Source of the DNA: Euphorbia lathyris
Taxonomy: Eukaryota; Streptophyta; Magnoliopsida; Malpighiales; Euphorbiaceae
Assembly: GCF_963576675.1 (NCBI RefSeq)
Contig: NC_088919.1
Span: 40,942,501-41,006,500 of the forward strand
DNA length: 64,000 bases
Reading direction: 5' to 3'
Within the stretch, counting starts at the first letter, position 1. Each line of letters opens with the position of its first letter. Shown here piece by piece: positions 32,341 through 44,187 of this stretch. The translations under genes were made by a program, and so were the position numbers. Below the pieces are notes generated by a model. It was not told the origin of the DNA, did not search any database, and saw nothing but the letters and a program-made list of their open reading frames with translations.

Positions 32341-34743
32341 TTATGGATTGTTTAGTCTGAAATGTGAGAGGCGCGGCGAATAGGAAAACTCGCATTCACC
32401 TAAAGGATATGATCCGGATGTATAAGCCTACAATTTTTGCCCTGTTAGAAACAAAAGTTAGTGGAAATGCAGCTGACAGTATTGTGAGGAAATTCCAAGG
32501 TTAGAACTGGGAAATCAGGTGGGATTTGGGTATTCTGGCAAAATTCTCAAGTGCAAGTCCATGTTCTTCAGATACGCCCTCAATATGTCCACTGCGCAGT
32601 AGTCCAAAGTGGCAACCTCTTAGCCCTCATTTTAGTGATTTATGCTTCCCCATTTAGTGATTTATGCTTCCCCATGCCGAACCGAAAGAAGAAACCTATG
32701 GGATGAGCTGATCTTACTTAGTAGGAATATTTCGGACCCCTGGCTACTTCTTGGGGATTTCAACGACATCGACTCTCTCCAGGACCAACGTGGAGGTAGT
32801 GTTTAATATGCAACCAGAGCTATCAACCACAAAGCTTTGATGGGGGAATGTGGTTTCATTGACTTTGGCTTCTCCAGGCTCCGATATACTTGGCGAAGAT
32901 GATGTCTTGCGGTTAGGTTGGATAAAGTCTATGGTAACATGAATGGTAGAACAAAATTCCAGGATGCAACGGTTATTAACCTCCCATTCAGACACTCGGA
33001 CCATGCCCCGATACTCTTCCAAGCCAAAGGCCTGGTAGGGAATAAGGATCTTCGCCCCTTTCGTTACCTAATAGCCTGGGAGGAGCATGAGGATTTTGAC
33101 AGAATCATTAATGAATCCTGGGCGGGCAAGACACATCCTGTGATAGCAGCTACTGAATTCAGAAACAAAGCTATCAGCTGGAATAAATATACTTTCTGTA
33201 ATCTTTTTATCCGAAAAATAAGAATTCTGGGGAGGTTAGCTGGTATCCGGAGATCACTAACTGCCCGCGATGATAGTAATTTGCTCCAGCTTGAAAAGTC
33301 CCTCCTGAACGAACTCACAACACTTTTACGTCAGGAACTTCTTTGGTTCCAGAAATCGCGTCGCACGTGGATCTCCCAAGGGGACCGTAATACAAAGTTT
33401 TACCATCTGTCAACCCTTATCAGAAGAAAGAAGAATAAGATTGAGGCTCTTAAGGATGAACATAGGAATTGGTTGTACAACTTAGAGGATATATGGCAGC
33501 ATGCCCTTTCTTTCTACCAACAGCTCTATGAGAAAGAAGAAATACCACAAGGTGACCTACTCCGTACTATATAATCCTTTCCCCAAGTGGAAGATTCTAG
33601 AATGAGGACCATCTTTAGACCGGTATGTCATAAAGACATCCAAGCTGCATTGTTCGACATGAATCCGTCAAAGGCTCCATGTATGGATGATTTGCCGGCG
33701 TTTTTCTTCCAAAAACATTGGCATCAAGTGAAGGAATCAGTTGATCAATACATCCTTAATGTTTTCGATGGTACGGACAGTGTTGAGGCAGTGAATCAAA
33801 CCCTCCTCATACTCATACCGAAGATCCCCAATCCAGTCTCACTCCTTGAATTCAGACCTATCAGCTTATGTAAGTGATGTACAAAACAATTACTAAAGTC
33901 ATAGCTAACAGGTTTCGTCTTCTGATCCACAGATGAAACTATCTACCATGCGCTGTGGGGATGCCCAGTTAGCGCGGAGACTTGGAAGTCACTTATTCCT
34001 CAACACTCCTGGAATGCCTTCGCCTCACTACCCGATACGGGCTGGTTCAGTAGATGTTTCTCGGAACCCGAAGGATCTTTTGGAATTGCAAACTGGAAAT
34101 GTTTCTTTGTAACATCTACGGCTTTATTATGGGAATGGAGGAACAAAACTGTTTTTCAACAGAACTTCTCTCCTCCCAGAGATAAAGGTCGCATGATCCA
34201 GCAACGTGTTAAGGAGAACGATCAATGTTGGGTGCTCGTCAAAGCTCAAGCCCGTCGTCCTAGTAGAAGAGAGGTTTGGTTGGGCTGGGATAAACCTCCC
34301 CTTGGAACCTGGAAGCTGAATACCGATGGGTCTTGTCGGATGCGTGATGAACGTATAGCAGCAGGGGGACTCCTGAGGGACGGCAACGGTAGTTGGAAGG
34401 GTGGTTTTGCACACAACATCGGCAAAGGGAATTCCTTTGAGGCTGAATTGTAGGGGGTGATTTCGGGTCTGAACATGGCGTTGGACAACCAAGTAAGGAG
34501 AATCATTATTGAATTGGACTGCCTAGAGGTGGTTAAATTTGTTAATCAACCATGTCCTATACATCACCAGCTAAAGCTCTAATAAGAGGAATTCAAACAC
34601 TGATGCAAGAGTTCGATATGGCTGAAATGAACCACATCCACAGAGAGAAGAATAGGTGTGTTGACCACTTAGCATCATCAGCCTTCGATTTTCCAATTGG
34701 AGTTAATGCTCTCGCACAGGCGCTGACAAGCATATTGTTATAG
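32341..34743 (+). pseudogene. LINE ORF2, RT core deleted, RNase H kept
   Basis: Endonuclease parts are visible (LLLGDFNDIDSLQDQRGG near 32750; NLPFRHSDHAPILF near 32975) with stops and frame changes. RT begins (KAPCMDDLPAFFFQKHW, LILIPKIPNPVSLLEFRPIS) but at about 33945 the sequence jumps from VIANRFRLLIHR to DETIYHALWGCP, so the RT palm with its catalytic Asp residues is gone. RNase H follows (LNTDGSCRMRDERIAAGGLL, IIELDCLEVVKFV, KNRCVDHLAS) with one TAG at 34451 in place of Trp. Confidence 0.82.
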
Positions 34744-34860
34744 GAGGATTATTTGGGAGCTTCTTTCTCCCGTTTTATTGCTATTTAGAGTAGCCTGTTT
34801 TCTGTTTCTTTGTTGTTTTCTGGTTTTTAGTTTTCCCTGTAACAAAAAAACAAACAAATA

Positions 34861-35151
34861 ATTTTCTCGTTTAAAACTTCCACTACCAATCAAAACTACC
34901 TTTTTTATTTGTATTATTCCACTCAAAGTTTAATCACTTTTCTTCAATTTTTACTTTTCTAATGGTCTTTCTAAAAGTTTCCTTTTTTAATTTTTCAGAT
35001 TTTTTATTAGTATTTAATAATTTTTTTTAAGTTGTTAAACAAAAGTAAACTCTCAACTAACACAGACTAAGATTTTCACCATATAATTAATTAATTAACA
35101 AGTTACATTTAATAATTGTTAAATGATGCATTTGATTAAATTGGAAATCAA
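34861..35151. other. AT-rich spacer, no gene seen
   Basis: Runs of T and A with stops in all frames between the LINE tail and the Mutator-like element. Confidence 0.5.
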
Positions 35152-35160
35152 TTAATTATA

Positions 35161-36728
35161 GTGGAAAATACAAAAATAAACCTTGTGGTTACACCTGTTT
35201 TCGAACAACACCCATATGGTTTAAAGTTTGCAAAATGGTACATTGAGGTTCATTCCGTTAGCAAACACATACCAAATTGACTAACGGTGTTTAAAGTCAA
35301 AGGGAAAAGAGTAAATTTGATCCTCATATTTATTTATTTTTATAAATTAATCTTTTTATTATCTAATTATCACAAACAAACCCCAAAAGAAAAAATAAAA
35401 AGCAATTATACCATCTTCTTCATCTCTTTAATTTCTTATTTTTTTTCTCTCTCTCTTCTCTCTTAATTTTTCTCTCTCTACAATCAATTAAACCACCAAA
35501 CAAACACCCAATTATTCCACCTCGTTATCCCTTCTAACAAACATCCTAATTGCTTAATTAAACAAAAAAATTAGAAATCTCTAAACTAAAGCCTAAATTA
35601 AAAATCTTTTAGCAGCTTATAGATCCCTAAATTATATCCTTGTATGTTGGCCAATTAATGTTTTGCCGACCAGGAGGGCTCCAACTAGCAAGATTAGTAG
35701 CTTGCTTAATCTTTTAGTTTAGAGAAACTGTACAACCTTCACGAAGCTCCCTCCACAACTTTCCATCTTTTCTTTCTTTCTCCATGGATAAAATTGGTGG
35801 AAGACCATCAGAAACTGGAAGGAATACTTCTCCTTCACTGTCATCATCTATGGCCGCATGAGTATGAAGATCAATTTGAAATAGGCAATTGTAAAACCAA
35901 TCAGTGGATCAATTGAAATTAGGAATGTCTTCCGCCATGGAAGCTCCTGGCAGAGTCAGGAATGAAAACCCCTTTCCGGGGTTTTCCGGCGGAGTCGGAG
36001 AGTTGGCCGATCCTCCCCGCCCCTCTGGCTCCGCCCCTGTTTGATAGTTTTCTGTTAGCCGTATCAGACCTGATCGAAAGATAAGACATTCTGCAGGATT
36101 TGAATCCATTATACCATCAAAATTCCAGCAGCACAACTGACTAATCTCCCGCCCCATCCCTTAAAACACAACCGTAGCTTGAGAAACCCCAAAAAATCAT
36201 AAACTGTTGCATCAATGTTGCATTTAAACATTGATGATGGAGTCAGCTGCCAAGACACGACTATTTAGGGATCTATAAGCTGCTAAAAGATTTTTAATTT
36301 CTGTTTAATTAGGCATTTTTAATTTAGGCTTAATTTAGAGATTTCTAATTTTTTGTTTAATTAGGTTTTAGTTTAGAGATTTCTAATTTAAAGAACTATG
36401 GTATAAGAGAGAAGAGATAAGAGATTCTAAGAGAGAAAGAGAAAAAAATTAAGAAATTAAAGAGATAGAGAAGATGGTATAATTGTATTTTATTTTTTAT
36501 TTTGGGGTTTGTTTGTGATAATTAGATAATAAGGGGGTTAATTTATAAAAATAAATAAATATAAGGACTAAATTAACTCTTTTTCCTTTGACTTTTAACA
36601 CCGTTAGTCAATTTGGTATGTGTTTGCTAATGGAATGAACCTCAAGGTACCATTTTGCAAACTTTTAAACCACATGAGTATTGTTTGAAAATAGGTGTAA
36701 CCACAAGGTTTATTTTTGTACTTTCCCC
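35161..36728. mobile_element. Non-autonomous Mutator-like element with ~480-bp inverted repeats
   Basis: Left arm starts GTGGAAAATACAAAAATAAA and the right arm, inverted, GGGGAAAGTACAAAAATAAA. The arms pair over roughly 480 bases (35161-35640 and 36250-36728). An exact 9-bp duplication TTAATTATA (35152-35160, 36729-36737) fits Mutator. The centre (35640-36250) is less AT-rich and unlike the arms, with an 82-codon minus frame at 35909-36157; it may be captured host DNA, but I recognise no protein. Confidence 0.9.
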
Positions 36729-36737
36729 TTAATTATA

Positions 36738-37037
36738 TAAACATTTTTATTTTTTTTATCAAAGAAAAACATTTTTATTATTATTACATTAACATTTTTT
36801 ATTTTCCTATATCATTTTTGTAATTTTTTCTCATAACATCAAAATTTGTAGTGTATAATGTATTAATTTTCAACATAATATATAGGAAAATATGCATATT
36901 GCAAAATAATCCTCGATAGTTGAAACTACCCTTATTATGGATGCTTTTGGGCTCCCTGTTTCCAACGAATTAAAATTCAGAGTGGTTAATTAACTCAGTG
37001 AGTTTGTATTTTATTACAAAATCCAATTTGATCAATA
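36738..37037. other. AT-rich spacer, no gene seen
   Basis: Low-complexity AT-rich DNA between the Mutator-like element and the Stowaway element. Confidence 0.5.
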
Positions 37038-37367
37038 CTCCTTCCGTTTCATAATATTTGTCTTTCTAGAAAAATATTTTTTGTTCCATAATGTTTGACG
37101 TTTTGATTCAATCTATGTACATTGATTGATATTTTACCAAATAAACTCATATTTTTTTTAAAAAAAAAAATTGCGCACAATGCGCTTACATTAAAGAAGA
37201 AAGAAAAATCCCCACCAGACCCGGATATGATTCAAACCCATGACCTACCTAGTCATAGGCAAACTCTCAACCACTAGGCTAAGAGCTTCACCACAAATAA
37301 ATAAACTCATATTTAAGTTGTCTTTTTATTTTAGAAAATCGATAAAAAATAAAAAAGACAACTTAAA
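37038..37367. mobile_element. Stowaway-type foldback MITE, interrupted by a SINE and truncated by a LINE
   Basis: Starts CTCCTTCCGTTTCATAATAT after a TA, the Stowaway/mariner signature. Its centre is a ~21-bp hairpin: TTTAAGTTGTCTTTTTATTT (37312 on) with the inverse ending at 37367. The right arm is missing because LINE coding DNA starts at about 37368. A SINE interrupts the left arm at 37155-37298. Confidence 0.75.
37155..37298 (-). mobile_element. tRNA-derived SINE with 16-bp target duplication
   Basis: On the minus strand it has a Pol III A box, TAGCCTAGTGGTTGAGAG, and a B box, GGTTTGAATC, about 35 bases apart, then a short tail ending in a T-run and A-run. It is flanked by a perfect 16-bp duplication AAATAAACTCATATTT (37139-37154 and 37299-37314). 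About 144 bp. No clover-leaf tRNA is formed, so it is not a tRNA gene. Confidence 0.85.
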
Positions 37368-40300
37368 TTGCTCAGCATTGGGCTGATGCACAAACCTCGT
37401 TACCTCCTGCGTAACTTCTATGCCATAAATTGCGTACTTTACGTTCCATTCTTAGAATTTGGAATCGTAATGTTTTCGGGCTGCTTGAAAAAAATATTCA
37501 TGTTGCAAGTGAGAAATTAGCTGCGGTTCAACATCAGCTTGAAGAAGTGGGATTCCAGACTGATCTGCATAAGCAAGAGCTTTTAGTTGACGCTAGCCTT
37601 GAATTAGAGCTTCAGAGGAAAGAATCTTTCTATAAAGAGCGGAGCAGGGTTAAATGGTTAAAAGATGGGGATCGGAACACGTCTTTCTTCCACCGTGTTG
37701 CTGCTATTAAAAAATTGCGGGTTGGAATTGATGTTATGGAAATTAATGGAGAAATTACGAACTTAATGGAAGCTATTTCTTCACATGTGGTGAATTATTT
37801 CTCCCAACTTTTTACTAGTCGTAGCACTTCAGTGGATTTAGGAGTAGTTGCAGATGTTATGCCCCAATCTGTCACAACAGAAGACAATATTGATTTGGCG
37901 AGATGTCCTTCAAATGAGGAAATTCGAATTTCAGTTTTTAGTATGGATAAAGACAGTGCACCTGGGCCTGATGGTTTCACTGGGTTTTTTTCCAAACTTT
38001 TTGGGACATTGTTGGTTCTGATGTCTGTAATATGGTTAAAAGTTTCTTTAACAACGGTCATATTCTTCCTGGTATGAATTCTAATCTCATGGTTTTAATT
38101 CCTAAAGTCGAGGGTGTCAGCCGAGTTGATCAGTATCGACCAATTGTTATGAGTAATTTTAGTTTTAAAATTATTTCTAAAATTCTCGCAGATAGACTTG
38201 CAATTATTGCTTCTCGCATTGTTTCTGAAAACCAATTCGGGTTCATAAAAAATCGAAGTATCCACCACTGTATTTCTGCAGCTTCAAAAGGGATTAATTA
38301 TTTGGACAAACGTTGTTTTGGCGGTAATATGGCTTCGAAAATTGACATTCGAAAGGCGTTTTATACACTGGAATGGAGTTTTTTGCTTGCAGTCTTAGAG
38401 GCTTTCGGTTTTTCATTGCAGTTTAGAGACTGGATCCTTAATATCCTTTCTTCTTCTCGAGTCTCAATTCTTGTTTGGGGCCGTTCTCGGTGCTATTTTA
38501 ATTGCTCATGTGGGGTTCGTCAAGGAGATCCTCTATCTCCTATTTTATTTGGTCTTGGTGAGGATTTCTTCAGACGTTGGATCACTAAATTAGAAGCAAG
38601 TGGTGCCTGTGGGGTTTGTTTTCCTTCACATATGTTATATGCTGATGATATATTGCTTTTTGGCAAAGCTACCATCCGGAATATGTGCACTGTTAAAAAA
38701 CTTTTTGAGTTTTACGGTCTTCTTTCAGAGAAGATTGTTAATTGGGGAAAGTTGGCTGTGTATTTTGGGAAGCATACTTCAGCCCAACGTGCTGCTTTTT
38801 TGGCGCATTTAATTGGCATTCGACTGCAGGGGTTGCCTTTCTCTTATCTTGGTGCCCCACTTTTTATTAGAACTCCTAGGCGTTGCCATTTATAGCCTCT
38901 TGCGGATAGGTTCCTGGCTAATTTTAGTAAATGAAAAGGAACTTCTCTTTCATTTGCGGGTCGGTTAACTTTGATCAAGTCAGTGTTGACAGGGGGCTTT
39001 TGTTCATTCCTTCATTATTTACAAGTGGCCAATGGCGCTTTTGAAAAGGATGAATAATTGTATTAGGAATTTTCCGTGGACTGGCTGTATTGACACAAGA
39101 AAACTTGTTACTATTCCGTGGAAAGTCTATTGTACTCCAATTGAGAATGGCGGGCTAGGCATAAAAGATTTGCTTCGATTTAATAAGGCTCTTCTTGGCA
39201 AGATGGCGTGGGAATTACTTACTGAGAGCTCTTTAGTTTCAATTCTTTTAAAACGGTGTTTTCTTACACGTTCTGGGCTCCCGAAAGCTGTAATTTCTAA
39301 TTCTTCGATTTGGCCATCAATCCGAGAGGTCTACTATATTCTTAGGGATCAATCTCATTGGTGGATATGTAATAATTCAAAGCTGAATTTCTGGAGTGAA
39401 TTGTGGATTAAGCCCTCGGTGGGTGAACAATTAAATCTGCCCCGTAATATCCAACGTACTCGATTTAATAGCGTTGAGGAATTTCTTGATGGAGATTCAT
39501 GGATAAATCTGCAGCAGCTTCCACAGGTTTTACAACAACATATTATGGAGATTAGGCATGGCGGTGATGATGAGGATTTCTGCGTCTGGACATATTCTTC
39601 TTCAGGTATTTTTACTGCCAAGGATTTCTATTTTTCATTAGGTATTAATGCAGCAAAGGTTCAATGGTGCAAGTTTATCTGGTCTGAAGTCATTCCTCCT
39701 TCTCGTTCGATCGTTTGCTGGAGGGCTTTATTGGGTTACATGCCCACGCATGGCCAATTGCAGAAGCGTGGCATACCTACTGTTTCCCGTTGTATTTTAT
39801 GAAAAGCAGCCTTAGAGTCAATTGAACATATTCTGGTTCATTGTCCTTTTTCTGAGATTGCTTGGAGAGCGTTGGGCTCTCTTTTTGGTAAACATATCAT
39901 ATTGACGGATTCGCTAGTTACTCTTATCTTGAATTGTTTAAATCATAACTTCAGTTCTCAAGTGGGTTTGCTATGGTCAGTTGGAGTTGTTAGTTTGATT
40001 TGGATTTTGTGGTACACTAGAAATAATGCGATATTTGAGAATGAAACACCATCAATTCATCTTGTGCTTCGTAGTCTTTGGATTATGATTCGTGAAGGCG
40101 GTATTGGTAATAAAGATCATATGAAAAACAATGTTGATGAGCTTCGTGTTCTTAGGCAGTTACACATTCCCCTTAGACCCCTTCGAGCTCCTAATATAGT
40201 TAGTGTTACTTGGGTTCGTCCTCCACCAGGATGGCTCAAAGTTAACACAGATGGTTCTGCAAACATTAATACAGGAATGAGGGGCGCAAGGGGGGTGTTT

Positions 40301-40850
40301 CGCACTACTCGAGGATTTGCTCGGGGTTGTTTTGCGTTTCGAGTTGATACCCCTTCTACGTATATTTCCGAATTGAAAGCCGTTATTTTTGCTATTCAGA
40401 TTGCTTGGGAAAAAGGATGGCACAAATTATGGGTGGAATGCGATTCTGTTTATGTGGTAAATTTGCTTAGGAAGCGCTCTCTAGTTGTTCCATGGGCGTT
40501 GCGACAGGATTGGATTACTTGTCTTCAGCATTGTTCTATGTTACTCATATTTTTTTGCGAAGGAAATAGAACAGCTGATGCATTGGCTAAATTTGGCGTC
40601 ACAACATATCATATTATTTGGTGGAATTCTGCATCAGCTTTTTGCAATAGATTTATTTCTGATGATATGTATTGTTTAGAACAATTTCGTTTCTCTTAAT
40701 TTTTCTTCTGTATTTTTTCCTCATTTTAATAAAATCCGGGTCTGGGTTTTGTTTGGTTTTGTGAAGATGCCAACCTAGTTGGGATCTTTGCATTCCGTTC
40801 TTAGCCTGTAACCCAACATTTACTTTAAAAAAATTGGTAAAAAATAATTA
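37368..40850 (+). mobile_element. L1-type LINE, plus strand, 5'-truncated
   Basis: Only ORF2 from the end of the endonuclease linker onward is present, then a 3' untranslated region with GCCAACCTAGTTGGGATC (a short inverted repeat) and an A-rich end at about 40825-40850. It cuts the Stowaway element. No clear target duplication was found. Confidence 0.8.
37430..40699 (+). pseudogene. LINE ORF2: RT, zinc finger and RNase H
   Basis: The RT is nearly complete: VKWLKDGDRNTSFFH, APGPDGFTGFFSKLF, MASKIDIRKAFYTLEWSFLL, GVRQGDPLSPILFG and MLYADDILLF with catalytic YADD at about 38638-38649. In motif A the second Asp is Tyr (KAFYTLEW). Zinc-finger region 39032-39802 ends at a TGA. RNase H (39872-40699) has WLKVNTDGSANINTG, SELKAVIFAIQ, VECDSVYVVNLL and GNRTADALAKFG. 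Frame changes near 38030, stops at 38893 and 39800. Confidence 0.85.
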
Positions 40851-41204
40851 ATGGATGCAATTAATACAATGGTAACAAAGTCTTTTAGTTAACATTAATT
40901 ATATTTCTTAATTCTTGTGTGTTAACCTTAAAAGAGAAATATTATGAAACATATGGAATATATGATAGGCGATAAATTTCTCTAAGTTTGTTCAAAACGA
41001 TTCAATCTTACTTTTGTAGTCCAAATCTAGCTTAATTTTGAGAAGTTTTACGTTGGTACATAAAAATTGGTTCTGGACCACTAAGATGATGATAACACGT
41101 ATATATACAAAAAAAAATTGAGCAAGTTTGATTTAACAAAAAAAAATTATGCATGCACATGTAAAATTCGCCCCCAGCCGACGAATCATGTATTCACCAC
41201 TAAA
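40851..41204. other. AT-rich spacer, no gene seen
   Basis: No coding potential or clear repeat ends recognised. Confidence 0.5.
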
Positions 41205-41325
41205 CGTAACGTAATGTAACAAATGTAATGTAATATAATGTAACGTAACGCAACCTAGGATAATGTAACACAACTTAACCTAATTTAGCATAACGTAACT
41301 TAGCGTAATGTAACTTAGCCTCCAT
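41205..41325. repeat. Degenerate pentamer repeat (GTAAY)n
   Basis: About 120 bases made of GTAAC, GTAAT and related pentamers in tandem, such as ACGTAACGTAATGTAAC. It ends where copia-like coding begins on the other strand. Confidence 0.8.
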
Positions 41326-42252
41326 AATTGGCCCTTTCTTTGGATGATAAATTTTGCATTTTCCACGCTGTATAAAAATGTCCAATCTCTTTTTCAACAA
41401 GCTGCCCAAGACTTACCAAGTTGTTTTTCATACCTAGAACACACAAAACTCCTGAAATAACCTGCACAAAACCATTCACAAGCATCGGTACACTTCCTTT
41501 TCCCATCACTTTCATGCTGGAATCATCTCTTCTCAATTTCACCTTTTCTCTAAAGTTTTCTAAAAATCTAGGAAAACCTCTATCATGCCACACATATGAT
41601 TACTGCATCTAGAATCAAGAAACCACACTTCTTCCTCGTCGATGTTCTTCTCATTCAAATAGGCCATCAGCAATAATTCTTCATTATCTTCTGCATAGTA
41701 TGATTGTTTGTCTGACTCCTTCTTTAGACATTCATATGAAAAATGTCAAAATTGATGACAATTATAAGACTCGATCGATGATTTATCAAAGTTGTGTCTC
41801 CCACGACCTCTGCTTACACCTCCTCGAAATCCACCCAACCTCGACCTCTTCCTCTTGAAGGCTCTTCAAATGTAACTTTAAAGCTTGTTGTTCCATAATG
41901 TGAGCCTTCATCCGTTGCCCATGTACCAAAAGACTACTATGTAATTCGTCAATAGTGGGAGTATCTAAAGCATTTGACTCCTCGATAGAACATACCACAT
42001 AGTCAAATTTTGGATGACATAGATCTCATTATCTTCTCAATGACTACCACATCTTCCATTTTGGCCTTATTAACTCTCGGTTTATTGACTACAGCAAGAG
42101 TACGACCAAAGTATTCATTCACGGACTCCCCTTCTTTCATATGCAGTAATTCAAACTCCTTTTGCAGGGCTTGCCTTTATGATTGTTGCACTCTTGTCGT
42201 CCCTTGATATTTCTACTTAAAGGAATCCCAAATACTCTTAGCTGAATCTTTG
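41315..42252 (-). pseudogene. Copia fragment: gag C-terminus, zinc knuckle, protease
   Basis: On the minus strand: gag (VNEYFGRTLAVVNKPRVNKA, SSKFDYVVCSIEESNA, GRGRGW linker), a damaged knuckle near 41740, a protease region (EEVWFLDSRCSNHMCG near 41600) and KNNLVSLGQLVEKEIG. It resembles Ale-type copia, different from the Sirevirus element. It is cut at 42252 by another repeat and at 41315 by the pentamer array. Several stops. Confidence 0.75.
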
Positions 42253-43098
42253 TGTCATACCCTGGCTTTCAGGTTCAGGTTATGGCGCGTGGCCGGCTCG
42301 ATCCACCTTTTGTTTTTTAGGTTTTCGAGTCGCCACCAATCATCACTTGGAAATTTTGTGCGCGAGTATGATTGGTCGCCCTATTTATTTGGATTGACTC
42401 TGTATGGTTTGGTTTTGATAAGGATGGTCTTTGAAGAGATTTAGGTTCGGTTTTCCAGTTACGTGTGGGGAAGAGATGTGATATCACCCTACCCCGCCTG
42501 TTGTATCGGTACTATTGTGATATTATGTATTTGCTATTTGTTTTACTTTAAATCATTGATATAAACCAGGTACTCGCGTTTTTTTGGGTTATTGGGTTTA
42601 GGTCCACTTTAATTTGGAGTTTATATATACATGCAAATGTATTTATCGAAAAATCCTATTTTTACTTTACTTTACATACATAACAGATACGATAAATAAA
42701 ATAAAGATTTTAATAAGGGGGTATTTTGAGTTTATTATTGAATTCTAATGACGTTTTCACACCATTTAGAATTAACTTAGTTATGAATTTGAATGACGTT
42801 TTCACATCAATCCAAATTAATTTGGTTATTTTATGATTGATTCGAGATAAAATTTCAAATTGATTCTTTTTTGTTTTGGAACTACGTGTAATTATATTTG
42901 TCGAATTAAAGTCTGATTTTTATTTTATGTATATTACATATACAATAGTAAAATATAAATTCTAATAAGAAATATTTTAGATGCATTGTGGATTCAAATG
43001 ACGTTTTCTACATTGATTCAGATCAATTTAGTTATCTTTTAATTCAAAATAACATTTGGAATTGATTTATTTATTTTTTCACTTTGAAAGTATGTATA
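42253..43098 (+). repeat. LTR-like repetitive DNA, first part
   Basis: Begins TGTCATACCCTGGCTTTCAG inside the copia gag fragment and contains GAGTCGCCACCAATCATCAC, GGTCGCCC and TTACGTGTGGGGAAG, a word pattern I associate with LTRs of Tat/Ogre-type gypsy elements. From about 42600 it becomes AT-rich with diverged ~280-bp units (GAATGACGTTTTCACATC, then AATTAATTTGGTTA). It continues after the hAT element at 47143. No internal coding region is seen, so the identity is tentative. Confidence 0.45.
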
Positions 43099-43167
43099 TA
43101 ACATACTAGGGCTGGCTCTATTAGGCCGGCCCTAAGACCTCAATCAAAATTGAGGCCTCATGTTTCT

Positions 43168-44175
43168 TTTTTTTTTTTGGTAGAAAAAGAAAGGAAAGCA
43201 AAACAAAACAAGCAACTACACCGGGATTAGTCTAGGAAAGCTAACCCCAATCATATCCTCTAAAAGAAGAGGAGAAAGAGCGATAGGGGGAACGGTAAGG
43301 GTAGAAACACCTAACACCCCCTCATGGCCTGCCGCCGCCAAGTGATCTGCAACACGGTTCTGCTCCCGGAAAATGTGGCTGAACTCAAGGATATCAAATG
43401 AGGGGCTAAGCCTCTTAATAGCTTTAATAAGGTTGCGGCTATGAAGACCCATGGCATGACTACCCAAAATCATATTGATGGCCTCCAAGTTATCTGACTC
43501 CACAGAAAGCCTCTTAACACCCAGCCTAATCGCCAGCTGGATCCCAGAGAGAATGCCCCAGAGCTCCGCAGAGAAGGAAGAACCCAAACCCAAATTCTGG
43601 GTAAACCCAGAAAGCCAGGCGCCTCCCGCATCCCTAAGAACACCTCCGGCAGCAATCTTACCATTACTGAGGCAGGAACCATCAGTATTCAGCTTCACAA
43701 CCCCCTCTCTCGGCCTGCTCCAGCTCACGAGGTGGACATCACTACTCGGGGAAGATCTGGCAAGGGACTCACCTTTGAAACCATCAATAATAGAGGAGAG
43801 TTTCTTCAAGAAGAACTCACCTAAGTTAGGCAAAAGCACAGCTTTATTATCAAAAATCTCTTCGTTCCTCCATTTTCATACTTGATGACAGATAATGGCA
43901 AAGAAAATGTCCCCATGCTCCATATAAGACAATAACTTTCCCCTAATACCATATGAGAACCAGTCGTTCACAGAATGAGACATGAAGGAAGAGAAAGTAT
44001 GATGAGGGAGAATTTTCTTCCAAACCTCTTCACTCTTAGGGCAATCCCTAAGAGCGTGGCACAACGATTCAACATGGCCTCTACATCTACCGCAAGCTCC
44101 AGAGGTCGCCAAATGCCTTCTGTATCTATCTGAGTTAGTAAGTAATCTGTCTTTAACGCCCAGCCACAAGAAGCT
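43168..44175 (-). mobile_element. 5'-truncated L1 tail (zinc finger and RNase H) with 12-bp target duplication
   Basis: About 1.0 kb flanked by CCTCATGTTTCT (43156-43167 and 44176-44187), with a poly(A) (T-run on plus) at the 43168 side. It encodes FLWLGVKDRLLTNSDRYRRH, the zinc-finger HX3C-like CHALRDCPKSEEVWKKILP, a stop near 43876, then RNase H: VKLNTDGSCLSNGKIAAGGV, SAELWGILSGIQLAI, SVESDNLEAINMIL and QNRVADHLA, ending at 43216. The frame 43839-43216 is uninterrupted, so the insertion is young. Confidence 0.92.
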
Positions 44176-44187
44176 CCTCATGTTTCT

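Larger units (their letters stand above)
30789..34860 (+). mobile_element. L1-type LINE, plus strand, internally deleted
   Basis: Contains a leader, ORF1 (30842-32203), ORF2 with endonuclease, the first part of RT, a large deletion at about 33945, then the end of the zinc-finger region and RNase H (to 34743), and a 3' end CCCTGTAACAAAAAAACAAACAAA. The 5' boundary is approximate and a target duplication is not clear. Confidence 0.82.

Noticed and set aside
30740..34870. Target duplication ACAAACAAA around the plus-strand LINE
   Set aside because: The match lies in A-rich tail-like sequence on both sides and cannot be told from chance.
37155..37298. tRNA gene
   Set aside because: A and B boxes are present but there is no clover-leaf and the unit has a target duplication and a tail, so it is a SINE.
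40825..40930. Right arm of the Stowaway element resuming after the LINE (TTGGTAAAAAATAATTAATGG)
   Set aside because: Only about 20 loosely matching AT-rich bases; the expected following bases do not appear.
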